The notes: generated by a model not told the origin, from the letters alone. 22,056 nucleotides of DNA from an uncultured Collinsella sp. (GCA_958370325.1 CATXJW010000033.1:1-22056), one strand, 5' to 3'. Positions 1-7,570 are shown, numbered from the stretch's first letter. A program made the numbers and translations.

Positions 1-874
1 GGTCGACACCGGTATTCCAAGCGGCGACGGCAAAGTTATAGCCCTGGCCTGCCATGGGGGAGCCGGCGAGATAATTGTCGATGCGGCTCGTCCACTCATT
101 GATGAACGAATCGTAATCGGAGCTACCGGTATTGGCGTTGTTCACCGTGGTGTCGATGGTGGTGTTGGTGTTGGTGGCCTGGCTGCTGGAATTGCTGCCG
201 CTTACGCCCTCGCCCGAGAGCTTCTCGGCGGCGGCGGCCTTATCGGCCTCAAGCTTGGCAAGCTCGGCGGCATTTTCCTGCTCGGCTTTTGCCTGTGCCT
301 CGCTGCGGAGCTGCTGGGCCTGAGCCAACGCATCCTCGGCGTTTTTCTGCTCTGCCTCAAGCTGAGACTTGGCCTGCTGGAGCTCAGCCTTGTTCTGCTC
401 GAGTTCGGTTTGCATGTTATTGAGCTGTTCGATCTCGTCGACGCTCGAGCTCGTGATCTGGTTGGTGTATTTGCAGGTCGTGATGAACTCACCCAGGCTC
501 TGCGCGTTGACCAGGAAGCTCACGATGGGGTTGGTGCCCTTCTGATACTTGTACAGATCGCGCATGGCGGAGCTTGCCTTGGCCTGCTGCTCGGGAAGCT
601 TAGCCTCGATTTCCTCGATGCTTGCCTCATTGGAGTCAATCTGCTTTTGCAGGTCATCGAGTTTGGTGCGGGCGTCGTTGTAGGCGCTCGTGGCGGCTTC
701 GATCTTCTGCTGGGCTGCGGAAAGCTGGTCCTGCGTTGCCTGCGAGGCGGCATACGCCGCAACGGGGGAGAGCATCGGCGTGGCCGTCAGCGCAACGGCG
801 AGCGCGGCGCTCGTGATGATACGAGCCGGCTTCGACGCAATGAGCGCTGCGGCGCGATGATTCGAATGCTGCAT
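1..874 (-). CDS. Secreted coiled-coil cell-wall protein, probable peptidoglycan hydrolase (3' end cut off)
   Basis: The frame opens with ATG at 874 and runs off the left edge, so only about the first 290 residues are visible. Residues 1-42 form a Sec-type signal peptide: an Arg/Lys-containing N-region, a hydrophobic stretch (ITSAALAVALTATPMLSP) and a VAAYA-A cleavage site. Residues 43 to about 225 are Gln/Glu/Ala/Lys-rich heptads, a long coiled coil of the type found at the N-terminus of CwlO- and PcsB-like hydrolases. A Ser/Thr/Asn linker follows, then a start of a globular domain (FINEWTSRIDNYLAGSPMAG). That fragment resembles the lysozyme/transglycosylase-like C-terminal domains of coriobacterial surface proteins, but the catalytic part lies outside the window, so the enzyme class is inferred. 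The upstream region carries prominent palindromes and no other gene. Confidence 0.7.
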   Translation of the reverse strand, partial: MQHSNHRAAALIASKPARIITSAALAVALTATPMLSPVAAYAASQATQDQLSAAQQKIEAATSAYNDARTKLDDLQKQIDSNEASIEEIEAKLPEQQAKASSAMRDLYKYQKGTNPIVSFLVNAQSLGEFITTCKYTNQITSSSVDEIEQLNNMQTELEQNKAELQQAKSQLEAEQKNAEDALAQAQQLRSEAQAKAEQENAAELAKLEADKAAAAEKLSGEGVSGSNSSSQATNTNTTIDTTVNNANTGSSDYDSFINEWTSRIDNYLAGSPMAGQGYNFAVAAWNTGVD

Positions 875-944
875 CCAGTCCCTCTGCAATCAATCGTAGG
901 TTATGGTTCGAACGGTATTCTACTACTGCTTTCGACCTCAACTT

Positions 945-989
945 GAACCTTAAAGGTTCCAAAGGGTCAAGTTGAACTTGAGGCTTTGG
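945..989. repeat. Two abutting palindromes upstream of the cell-wall protein gene
   Basis: Positions 945-959 are a perfect odd-centred palindrome (GAACCTT-A-AAGGTTC). Positions 959-989 form a 31-nt imperfect palindrome: a perfect 15-nt core at 967-981 (TCAAGTT-G-AACTTGA), a two-base mismatch, then CCAAAG/CTTTGG arms. GTTCGAAC at 906-913 and GTTCAACTTTAACG near 1030 repeat the GTTCAA theme. The site lies 70-115 nt upstream of the start codon at 874, where a promoter and operator would be expected. It could be a regulator binding site or an RNA hairpin. The remainder of 875-1108 holds no gene that I can see. Confidence 0.55.
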
Positions 990-1108
990 CTTTGACCTGC
1001 AGTTATGATGAATTGTTGAGAAACCATAGAGTTCAACTTTAACGTTACAGAGCCCTGTTTGAGAGGTGTTTTGGGCTGTAAAAGCTATCTCAACGTGGGG
1101 TTTTACAA

Positions 1109-1741
1109 CTACAGCGTGCCTTTCTGACGAGCCTGCTCAATCTCTCCGAGAGCCTCGGCAGGGGTGAACGAGCAGGTGCCGTCGCCGAGCTTGACCACCT
1201 GGATGTCGTCGCCGATATGGACCTCTCCGCCCTTTAGTACCACGCCAAAAACGCCCTCGTGGGGAAAGATGCAGTCGCCGGCGAGATAGTAGATGGCACA
1301 GCGTGTGTGGCAGATCTTGCCGATTTGGCTGATTTCGACAAGCACCTCGCTGCCAAGCTTGAGCTGCGTGCCCAAGGGGAGCGAGAGTAGATTGATGCCT
1401 TGTGTGGTGAAATTCTCCCCAAAGTCACCCTGGCGCACATCGAGTCCGCGGGCCTGCGCCGTCTGGATGGACTCTGCGGCCAAAAAGGAAACCTGACGGT
1501 GCCAATGCCCGGCGTGTGCGTCGGAGGCGAGGCCAAATTGCTCTATAACGGTGTCGTGTCCATCGGCGACGGGCGACTTGCGTGTGCCCTTGTGCGCCGA
1601 CGTGTTGATCGAGACGATGCGGGCGGGCTTGTCGTAGGCATCGTTTGCCGTGCGTAGGGGAACGGCCGTTTGTGCGCGTTCCGCCAGCTCGCGCTTCGCG
1701 GCATTGAGGATGGGGTTATCGGTCGGATGGTCTTGGGGCAC
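1109..1741 (-). CDS. Stand-alone MOSC-domain protein
   Basis: This 210-residue protein starts with GTG at 1741, preceded by a GAAAGG ribosome binding site. Residues 40-185 match the MOSC fold (molybdenum cofactor sulfurase C-terminal domain): IVSINTSAHKGTRK near 42-55, GLASDAHAGHWHRQVS at 70-85, GDFGEN at 105-110, then GVFGVVLKGGEVHIGD at 163-178. Cysteines at 144, 148 and 157 (KICHTRC and GDC) include the position usually implicated in sulfur carriage. MOSC proteins bind or transfer sulfur or molybdopterin-type ligands, and small bacterial relatives such as YiiM act on N-hydroxylated compounds. No molybdenum cofactor gene is near, so the substrate is open. The first 38 residues are a non-conserved extension. 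The gene is divergent from the D-aspartate ligase gene. Confidence 0.85.
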   Translation of the reverse strand: MPQDHPTDNPILNAAKRELAERAQTAVPLRTANDAYDKPARIVSINTSAHKGTRKSPVADGHDTVIEQFGLASDAHAGHWHRQVSFLAAESIQTAQARGLDVRQGDFGENFTTQGINLLSLPLGTQLKLGSEVLVEISQIGKICHTRCAIYYLAGDCIFPHEGVFGVVLKGGEVHIGDDIQVVKLGDGTCSFTPAEALGEIEQARQKGTL

Positions 1742-1889
1742 GTGCGCGCCTTTCGTTTGAGGATGTCAATACGCTGAATCCTACAACAATGGTAGGTTCA
1801 TTGCCCATTGTCATACAACGGTGAGCGCCGTCTTCGTGCTGGCCTTCGTGCTGGACGATTACGTCGATTGCCATAGATACGGTGGAGCT

Positions 1890-1919
1890 TTGGGCGCCGG
1901 CGGTTTGGCACGCTAAAAT
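1890..1919 (+). promoter_or_regulatory. Putative promoter of the D-aspartate ligase gene
   Basis: TTGGGC at 1890-1895 and TAAAAT at 1914-1919 are separated by 18 nt. They lie about 55 nt upstream of the ATG at 1976, which has an AGGAAG ribosome binding site. The rest of the divergent gap 1742-1975 shows no gene, only a tandem TTCGTGCTGG repeat near 1833-1853 and a CCTAC/GTAGG inverted repeat near 1780-1797. Confidence 0.5.
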
Positions 1920-1975
1920 AAATCAGTTGCGCAAAGACCGCCCGTTGTGTGGGCAGTTCATGATAGGAAGTTTCC

Positions 1976-3232
1976 ATGGCATTGCAGTTTACAGAGCGCG
2001 AGTTCATTCCCGTGCTGCTCGGTGGCGACATCAACGCCTATTCGGTGGCGCGCGCCTTCTACGAGGAGTACCAGGTCAAGAGTCTGGTCTTTGGCAAGTA
2101 CCAGACGGGTCCCGCGTACCGCAGCCAGATTATCGACTACACGCCCAACGTGGATATCGATACCATGCCCGTGATGCTCAGGACCGTCAACGGCATTGCC
2201 CAAGCGCATGCCGATAAGACGATTGTCCTTGTGGGCTGTGGCGATAACTATGTTGCCCTCGTGGCTCAGGCCAAGGATGCCCATGAGTTGGCGGATAACA
2301 TCGTCGCGCCTTACGCTCCCTATAGCATGCTTGAGCAGTGCCAGAAGAAGGAGATCTTCTACGAGCTGTGCGAGAAGCATGGCGTGCCCTATCCGCATAC
2401 CTTTACCTTCACCATGGCGATGCTGAACGCCCAAGGCGAGGCACCTGCCGAAGTGCTCGACCAGATCGATTTTCCCTACCCGATGATTTTGAAGCCTTCT
2501 GACGGCATCATGTGGTGGCAGCACGAGTTCGAGGGCCAGAAAAAGGCCTATGAGATTGCCGACCGTGCCGAGCTGGAACAGGTCATTCGCGACTCGTATG
2601 CCAGCGGCTACACCGACGACCTGATCTTGCAGGATCGCGTGCCCGGCAACGACGAGTACATGCGCGTGCTCACCAGTTATTCCGACCGCAACGGCAAGGT
2701 GCGCATGATGTGCTTGGGTCACGTGCTGCTCGAGGAGCATCAGCCTCACGGTGTCGGCAACCACGCCTGTATCATCACCGAGCCCAATGACGAGCTCATG
2801 GGCGGCGTGCGCAAGTTGCTCGAGGACCTTCACTTTGTGGGCTATTCCAACTTTGACGTTAAGTACGACGAGCGCGACGGCTCGTTTAAGTTCTTCGATT
2901 TCAACACGCGCCAAGGTCGCAGCAACTACTACGTCACTAACAGCGGCTTTAACGTTGCCAAGTATGTGGTGGACGAGTATGTGTTCAACCGCCCGTTTGA
3001 GCCGGAGTTTGTGACGGCGCAGGACGAGGCGCTGTGGATGGTCGTCCCCATGGGCGTCGTCGACAAGTACGTCAAGGATCCCGAGCTGCGCGCTAAGGTG
3101 CATCGCCTGGACAAGGAAGGCAAGGGCGCCGACCCTTCGTTTATGAAGGGCGACTTTGTCTTTAACCGCTGGCTGCGCATGTGGCACACCAAGCTGCGCC
3201 ACTTTAAGCTGTTCAAGACGTATTACAAGTAG
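1976..3232 (+). CDS. D-aspartate ligase (ATP-grasp), peptidoglycan cross-bridge formation
   Basis: This 418-residue ATP-grasp protein closely resembles the Enterococcus faecium D-aspartate ligase Aslfm in length and motif order. Matching parts are EFIPVLLGGDINAYSVARAF at 9-28, VGCGDNY near 83-89, the FYELCEKHGVPYPHTF segment, a PMILKPSDG nucleotide-binding lysine region, RMMCLGHVLLEEHQPHGVGN, and the metal-binding FDVKYDERDGSFKFFDFNTRQGRSNYY segment. Enzymes of this group activate the beta-carboxylate of D-Asp as the phosphate and join it to the side-chain amine of residue 3 of the cytoplasmic peptidoglycan precursor. The aspartate racemase gene 84 nt downstream supplies D-Asp, which strongly supports the assignment. 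A general carboxylate-amine ligase is the less likely alternative. Confidence 0.85.
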   Translation: MALQFTEREFIPVLLGGDINAYSVARAFYEEYQVKSLVFGKYQTGPAYRSQIIDYTPNVDIDTMPVMLRTVNGIAQAHADKTIVLVGCGDNYVALVAQAKDAHELADNIVAPYAPYSMLEQCQKKEIFYELCEKHGVPYPHTFTFTMAMLNAQGEAPAEVLDQIDFPYPMILKPSDGIMWWQHEFEGQKKAYEIADRAELEQVIRDSYASGYTDDLILQDRVPGNDEYMRVLTSYSDRNGKVRMMCLGHVLLEEHQPHGVGNHACIITEPNDELMGGVRKLLEDLHFVGYSNFDVKYDERDGSFKFFDFNTRQGRSNYYVTNSGFNVAKYVVDEYVFNRPFEPEFVTAQDEALWMVVPMGVVDKYVKDPELRAKVHRLDKEGKGADPSFMKGDFVFNRWLRMWHTKLRHFKLFKTYYK

Positions 3233-3241
3233 ATGAGTGCG

Positions 3242-3280
3242 GCGCCCGTCCGGTTTACATCGGGCGGGCGCGGGTATGAT
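3242..3280 (+). promoter_or_regulatory. Hairpin overlapping a possible internal promoter before the racemase gene
   Basis: Positions 3242-3252 pair with 3261-3271 (11 bp with one G-U, 8-nt loop), directly after the ligase stop codon and without a T-tract. TTTACA in the loop (3254-3259) and TATGAT (3275-3280) could be a -35/-10 pair, but with a short 15-nt spacer. The element may be a weak terminator or processing site, a promoter, or both; which one cannot be told from sequence. Confidence 0.4.
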
Positions 3281-3316
3281 ACGCGCAATTGCGCAAGCGT
3301 CACCAAGGAGGCGGCG

Positions 3317-4063
3317 ATGGAAAAGCTGGGAGTTATCGGCGGCATGGGCGCCGAGGCCACGTCGTATTACTACGACCAGGTAGTGCGTCATACGGCTGCT
3401 GCCTGCGATCAGGAACATATCGACATGGTGGTGCTCTCCAAGTCGACCATGCCTGACCGCACGCTTGCCATTAAGACCGGCGAGCATGCCAAGCTGCTGG
3501 CGACCATGAAAGAGTGTGCCCAGGCACTCGAGTCGCTGGGCTGTGCGCACATTGCCATTCCCTGCAACACGTCGCACTACTTCTACGACCAGATCCAGTC
3601 GTTTACGAAGGTGCCGATTATTCACATGCCGCGTGAGTCGGTGCGCTATGCCCTTGCGGGTGCGGTGATGGGGGAGTGCGAGTTCGACCCCAACCTGAGT
3701 ATGCCGGCCGAGCCGGTGCACAAGATTGGCATTATGGGCACCGACGGAACCGTGGGCGCGGGCGTCTACGGCCGCGAATGCGAGGCTGCGGGTGTTGAGG
3801 TCGTCTATCCCAGCGAGAAACGTCAGAACGATGTGATGTCGCTTATCTACGATGATGTGAAGGCCGGACGTGAGCCCGATATGGATAAGTTCGACCGCGT
3901 GATGTGGGAGTTCGCCCGTAGCGGCTGCGACCGTGTCATTCTGGCCTGCACCGAGCTATCGGTGCTGCAGAAGTACCGAGAGATGCCCGAGATCACCCTC
4001 GATGCCATGGATGTCCTGGTGCGCGAATCCATCATCCGCAGCGGCGCCCCCTACCGCCTCTAG
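3317..4063 (+). CDS. Aspartate racemase (Asp/Glu racemase family)
   Basis: The protein has 248 residues when started at the ATG at 3317, which has a consensus AAGGAGG site at 3305-3311. An in-frame ATG at 3233 has no ribosome binding site and would add an unrelated 28-residue extension. The N-terminus LGVIGGMGAEAT and the two catalytic cysteines characteristic of PLP-independent racemases are present: Cys83 in IPCNTSHYF and Cys211 in ILACTELSVL. SKSTMPDRT at 41-49 is typical of aspartate rather than glutamate racemases. The enzyme would interconvert L- and D-Asp in the cytoplasm by the two-base mechanism. Its position behind the D-Asp ligase gene indicates a dedicated supply route for cross-bridge synthesis. 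Confidence 0.88.
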   Translation: MEKLGVIGGMGAEATSYYYDQVVRHTAAACDQEHIDMVVLSKSTMPDRTLAIKTGEHAKLLATMKECAQALESLGCAHIAIPCNTSHYFYDQIQSFTKVPIIHMPRESVRYALAGAVMGECEFDPNLSMPAEPVHKIGIMGTDGTVGAGVYGRECEAAGVEVVYPSEKRQNDVMSLIYDDVKAGREPDMDKFDRVMWEFARSGCDRVILACTELSVLQKYREMPEITLDAMDVLVRESIIRSGAPYRL

Positions 4064-4069
4064 CTTCCG

Positions 4070-4090
4070 ACCTGTCAATAAGGGACAGGT
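4070..4090. repeat. Small hairpin after the racemase gene
   Basis: ACCTGTC at 4070-4076 pairs with GACAGGT at 4084-4090, 6 nt after the racemase stop. The GGGACAG wording recurs next to the palindrome at 6698-6741 (GGGACAG near 6755), so it may be a remnant of the same repeat class. It is not followed by a T-tract. Confidence 0.4.
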
Positions 4091-4122
4091 TAATTATGGT
4101 AGGTTTTATCTGGTGAAACAGT

Positions 4123-4159
4123 AAAGGCCTCGGCTCGTTTGGTGCGAGCCGAGGCCTTT
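4123..4159. terminator. Bidirectional terminator between the racemase and ecfT genes
   Basis: A perfect 15-bp stem (4123-4137 with 4145-4159) around a 7-nt loop is flanked by A-rich sequence on the left and TTTT on the right, so it can end transcription from both strands. It separates the converging racemase (+) and ecfT (-) genes. Confidence 0.9.
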
Positions 4160-4188
4160 TGCGTTGGGCGGTTGCTGTCGGTGGCGAA

Positions 4189-4935
4189 CTAGAACAGGAA
4201 GCCGATGGCGATGAGGGCGATGCTGGCGATGAGCACGGCGATGTCCAGGCCCTTGATGGGGTAGCGCTTGTACGAGCTGGCGCGTGTACGCAGATAGAAG
4301 CCGCGCTGTTCTGCCGCCAAGGCTGTGGCATCGGTCTTGCCTACGCTCGAGATGAGCAGTGGCACGCACAGTGGCAGCATGAGCTTAAGCTTCTTGATGG
4401 GGTTCTTGGTGTCGTACTCGACGCCGCGTGCAGTCTGCGCTTCCATGATGGCGTTCATCTCCTGACCAAACACCGGAACAAAGCGCAGCGCCGTGGTAAA
4501 GGTGAAGGCATAGCGATACGGTACGTGCAGCACCTCGACGCAGGCGTTGGCAAGGTCGTTGAGCTTGGTCACCATGAGCATGAGGATGAGTGGCAGCGCC
4601 ACGCCCAGCAGGCGCAGACAGGCCTTCGATCCTGTGATGAGGCCCGTGTCGGTGATAAAGCCCCACACCACGTTGCCATCGCGCATAAAGGCTAGCTGGA
4701 GTACCAGCATGATAAGCGCGAGCGGAATCAGCAACTTGAGCAACGAGAACAGACGGTCGACGACGCCGGCATAGGCACCCAGCGCAAGGGTGAGTGCCAA
4801 AAAGCCCAGCAGCGCCACGTAGGTGTCGGACAAGAAGATGCCGACGATGATGGCGGCGGCGAGGCCCAATTTGACGACGGGGTTCAGGCGATGCAGTAGC
4901 GTATCGCCTGGCATGTAGTCGATGACGTTAACCAC
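4189..4935 (-). CDS. ecfT: ECF transporter transmembrane subunit EcfT
   Basis: This is the T component that couples the ATPase pair to the substrate-binding S protein. From the GTG at 4935 the protein has 248 residues and begins MVNVIDYMPGDTLLHRLNPVVKL, the usual EcfT N-terminus. A start at 4968 would add 11 atypical residues. AAGGAG lies 10 nt before this GTG. The gene overlaps the end of the ATPase gene by 8 bp, which suggests translational coupling. Five to six hydrophobic segments are visible. The two cytoplasmic coupling motifs are present: EAQTARGVEYD (Ala-Arg-Gly) and AAEQRGFYL (Gln-Arg-Gly). It is the last gene of the operon and is followed by the terminator at 4123-4159. Confidence 0.93.
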   Translation of the reverse strand: MVNVIDYMPGDTLLHRLNPVVKLGLAAAIIVGIFLSDTYVALLGFLALTLALGAYAGVVDRLFSLLKLLIPLALIMLVLQLAFMRDGNVVWGFITDTGLITGSKACLRLLGVALPLILMLMVTKLNDLANACVEVLHVPYRYAFTFTTALRFVPVFGQEMNAIMEAQTARGVEYDTKNPIKKLKLMLPLCVPLLISSVGKTDATALAAEQRGFYLRTRASSYKRYPIKGLDIAVLIASIALIAIGFLF

Positions 4936-6679
4936 GGCGGACCATCTCCTTGGTAATGCGAACGACATCGGTGACCTCGCTCACCTGCGCAAAAGCGGGC
5001 GAGACGGAAGATGCCAGACGGCGCGAGAGTTCAATAACCTGGGGCGGCTCAACATAGGCACGCTGCATGAGATCGATGTTCGAGAATAGCTCGTGCGTGC
5101 GGCCGCGGTCGAGGATGTGACCGTCGGCCATTACTACGATACGCTCGGCAAAGTCGGAAACAACTTCCATATCGTGGCAGACCATGATAACGGCGCAGCC
5201 GCGCTCGGCCATGGTGCGCACCGTTTCCATGACGGTCATGCACTCGCGGTAATCAAGGCCGCTCGTGGGCTCGTCGAGCACGACGATCTTGGGCTCAACC
5301 ACTACGACGGAGGCAAGCGCCACCATTTGTCGCTGGCCGCGCGAAAGTGAGAAAGGTGCCTCATCGGCAGGCAGGCCAAAGCGGTCGATAACGAGTTGAG
5401 CACGACGCAGAGCCTCGGCACGGTCGATGCCGGCAAGCTCCAGGCCAAAAGCGACCTCGTCGAGTACGGTATCCTTGCAGATCTGGCGGTCGGGGTTTTG
5501 AAAGAGGGTTGCGACTTCGCGGGCGATGCGGCTCGTGGGAACGGCCGCGGTATCCAGCCCCGTAACGCGCACGCTGCCCGAGGCGGGCTTGAGCAGGCCT
5601 GTGAGCAGCTTGGTGAGCGTGGTCTTGCCGGCACCGTTTTGGCCGACGATGCCCACGAGCTCGCCGGGATAGAGCGTCAGGTTGAGGTCGTGTACGGCGG
5701 CGCCGCCATTGGGATAGGCAAACTCAACATGGTCGAAGGTGAGTACGGGTTCGGCGTCCTTGGCATGAGGGCGCAACGACGGTGCGTGCGGTGAGCCGGC
5801 GGGTGCCTGAATGTCGTTGCTTGCGTGTGCGGGGTCGACGATGCCCGAAATCAGGCGCTCGGCCTCATCGACGTCCAAGCAAGGGGTACCGCTTACCAGG
5901 CCATCGGCCTCGAGGCTATTGAAGATACGCGTGACGCGAGGGCAGTCGACGCCGATGGCACGGAGTTCGTCGGTATGCGCGAAGACCTCGTGTGGTTCGC
6001 CCTGCAGCGCGATTTCGCCATGGTTGAGCACGAGCACGCGGTTGCAGTACTCCGAGAGCAGGGCGACCTTTTGCTCAACGACGACGATGGTAATTCCAAG
6101 TGTGCGGTTTGCCTCACGCAGCGTCTCGAAGACCAACGTGGAGCTGGCGGGGTCGAGTGCCGCGGTGGGCTCGTCGAGAACCAAGACGCGCGGACGCATG
6201 GCGAGGATGGCGGCGATGGCTACCTTTTGCTTCTGTCCGCCCGAGAGGGTGGCGATCTCGCGGTCGCGCAGGTCGCTGATGCCGACGGTCTCGAGCGTTT
6301 CGCTCACGCGCTGCTCGATTTGGTCGTGGGGAACGCCAAAGTTCTCGAGGCCAAAGAGCATCTCGTCCTCGACGACCGAAGCGACCATCTGCGTGTCGAT
6401 ATCCTGCAGCACACTGCCGACGATTTGCGACACGTCGGTGAGCGAGGCTTCGCAGGTGTCGTGGCCGTCAACCATGACGGCCCCAAAGAACGTGCCGGTG
6501 TAGTGGTGGGGCACGGCACCCGACAGGCAGGCGGCAAGCGTGGACTTGCCGGCGCCCGAGGGCCCGATGATGCCGATGAAATCTCCCTTGTTCACGCTGA
6601 GCGAGATGTGGCTGAGCGCCTGCTCGGTCTGCATGCCATAGGAGAACGAGACATCGTCGACGTTGATGATCGTTTCCAT
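4928..6679 (-). CDS. Fused ECF transporter ATPase (two ABC domains, EcfA-EcfA')
   Basis: One 583-residue chain carries both ATPases of an energy-coupling factor transporter. Domain 1 has Walker A GPSGAGKST (about 38-46), Q-loop VLQD, signature LSGGQ (about 144-149) and Walker B VLVLDEP followed by TAALD. Domain 2 has Walker A GQNGAGKTT (about 345-353), Q-loop LFQNP, signature LSRGQ (about 444-448), Walker B IVVLDEP with TSGLD, and switch histidine in MVCHD. A low-complexity Ala/Pro/His linker (about 285-308) joins them. In domain 1 the switch histidine is replaced by Gln (VVVEQK). Start ATG 6679 follows a GAAAGG site. It would power the S components encoded upstream, together with EcfT. Confidence 0.95.
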   Translation of the reverse strand: METIINVDDVSFSYGMQTEQALSHISLSVNKGDFIGIIGPSGAGKSTLAACLSGAVPHHYTGTFFGAVMVDGHDTCEASLTDVSQIVGSVLQDIDTQMVASVVEDEMLFGLENFGVPHDQIEQRVSETLETVGISDLRDREIATLSGGQKQKVAIAAILAMRPRVLVLDEPTAALDPASSTLVFETLREANRTLGITIVVVEQKVALLSEYCNRVLVLNHGEIALQGEPHEVFAHTDELRAIGVDCPRVTRIFNSLEADGLVSGTPCLDVDEAERLISGIVDPAHASNDIQAPAGSPHAPSLRPHAKDAEPVLTFDHVEFAYPNGGAAVHDLNLTLYPGELVGIVGQNGAGKTTLTKLLTGLLKPASGSVRVTGLDTAAVPTSRIAREVATLFQNPDRQICKDTVLDEVAFGLELAGIDRAEALRRAQLVIDRFGLPADEAPFSLSRGQRQMVALASVVVVEPKIVVLDEPTSGLDYRECMTVMETVRTMAERGCAVIMVCHDMEVVSDFAERIVVMADGHILDRGRTHELFSNIDLMQRAYVEPPQVIELSRRLASSVSPAFAQVSEVTDVVRITKEMVRRG

Positions 6680-6697
6680 GGATACCTTTCATAGTCA

Positions 6698-6741
6698 TTG
6701 GGGACGTTCTTACATGACTAGTCGTTTAAGAACGTCCCCAA
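6698..6741. repeat. 44-bp near-perfect palindrome (REP-like element) inside the ECF operon
   Basis: Positions 6698-6712 (TTGGGGACGTTCTTA) and 6727-6741 are perfect 15-bp inverted arms. The centre contains a second palindrome, GACTAGTC at 6716-6723, so only two base pairs of the 44-nt unit fail to match. It lies in the gap between the second S gene and the ATPase gene. Size and position resemble REP-type repeats, but only one full copy is present here. Confidence 0.75.
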
Positions 6742-6770
6742 GAGCTAGTTGTCTGGGACAGTCTTTTGAT

Positions 6771-6797
6771 GACGGGGCCGTGGAGTTGCGGCCCGTC
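6771..6797 (-). terminator. Possible weak terminator or processing hairpin after the second S gene
   Basis: GACGGG-GCC at 6771-6779 pairs with GGCCCGTC at 6790-6797 with a one-base bulge, just after the stop codon at 6810 on the minus strand. There is no T-tract downstream, so it may lower or stabilise rather than end the operon transcript. Confidence 0.35.
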
Positions 6798-6809
6798 CAT
6801 CATATCAGG

Positions 6810-7361
6810 CTATTTGTTGAGCACCTTGCGGAGGGGGAAGAAGAGGGCCTGGACCACGACGGCGTTGAAGACGGCAGTGCCGAGCACGATGGGCACCTTG
6901 GCGAGCGCCGTGGGCAGCGCGGCACCTATGATGACGGTGCCCAGGACGGCGAAGAGGGCACCCGAGACCAGGGTGGTGAGCAGCCCGGCGATAAAGGGGT
7001 TAGTCTTGTCACCGCCGATATTGGACTTGACGAGGGCAGCCATGGTCAGTGCGCCGGCAAGCTCGGTGACAAAGTTGAGGCCAGGGATTGACGTGGTGAT
7101 CTGGATAACGGCGGCCGACAGGATGCCAAAGATGGCGGCCTGGGCAAAGCTCGCCTGCGTGAGCGCGATGGCTAGGGCATAGGCGGCGATGATGAACTGA
7201 GGTTTAATTCCCGTAACCGCCAGAGCGTTGCCTACGGTCATGTTGAGGATAAAGCCGGCGGCAAGCAGGACGGCGAGCAGGACCAACGAGGTGATATCGA
7301 GGATGCCTTTGTCGTAAGCGGCGTTGGTGGAAATAGTACGAGCCTGAGTGTTGGCGGCCAT
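6810..7361 (-). CDS. ECF S component 2, putative tryptophan/indole-compound importer
   Basis: This 183-residue membrane protein starts with ATG 7361 behind AAGGAG. A charged N-terminal tail is followed by about five to six hydrophobic segments. AVLLAAGFILNMTVGNAL, AAIFGILSAAVIQITTSIPG and NAVVVQALFFPLRK closely parallel the neighbouring S component, so the two are tandem paralogues. General layout and size resemble small ECF substrate-binding proteins of the TrpP-like type. The substrate call rests mainly on the Trp-codon leader at the head of the operon, not on residues seen here. Two S genes with one EcfA/EcfT set suggests either two related substrates or a heteromeric arrangement. Confidence 0.75.
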   Translation of the reverse strand: MAANTQARTISTNAAYDKGILDITSLVLLAVLLAAGFILNMTVGNALAVTGIKPQFIIAAYALAIALTQASFAQAAIFGILSAAVIQITTSIPGLNFVTELAGALTMAALVKSNIGGDKTNPFIAGLLTTLVSGALFAVLGTVIIGAALPTALAKVPIVLGTAVFNAVVVQALFFPLRKVLNK

Positions 7362-7463
7362 GATGTTCTCCTTAAGGTGAGATTTGAGATAAGAGTGTCC
7401 TGGACCTCCACGAAAGGGGCTAAATCGGAAAGGGGATCAATTTTGAATAATGGAGCACGGAGA

Positions 7464-7564
7464 CGGCTTTACGAGGGGCCCCGGGTTGGCGTGAAAGAGG
7501 AGCGAAGCGTACTTGGGTGCGCGAGCGACGAATGAACGCCAAGATGGGGTGGCTCGTAAAGCCG
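7464..7564 (-). repeat. Structured intergenic element, copy B (same core as 13101-13198)
   Basis: The 12-bp outer arms 7464-7475 and 7553-7564 are perfect inverted repeats. Nested inside are a 7-bp stem (TTGGCGT at 7486-7492 with ACGCCAA at 7536-7542) and an inner stem (7507-7512 with 7517-7522). Read on the minus strand, its core of about 60 nt aligns with the element at 13101-13198 (shared blocks CGTTCA, CGTCGCT, AAGTACGC and CTCTTTCACG), while the outer arms differ. It begins 7 nt after the stop codon of S component 1 and sits between the two S genes. The rest of the gap up to 7361 shows nothing else clear. Confidence 0.75.
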
Positions 7565-7570
7565 AGCGGG

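Noticed and set aside
3233..3316. N-terminal extension of the racemase from an ATG directly after the ligase stop codon
   Set aside because: It has no ribosome binding site, the residues are unrelated to the family and it would be encoded by a hairpin. The ATG at 3317 has an AAGGAGG site and gives the family N-terminus.
1958..3721. 587-codon open frame on the minus strand opposite the D-Asp ligase and racemase genes
   Set aside because: It spans two well-supported genes on the other strand, has a His/Leu/Val-rich composition typical of antisense frames in GC-rich DNA, and shows no domain or ribosome binding site.
5825..6694. 289-codon plus-strand frame inside the fused ATPase gene
   Set aside because: It is the antisense shadow of conserved ABC motifs, with no recognisable motif of its own.
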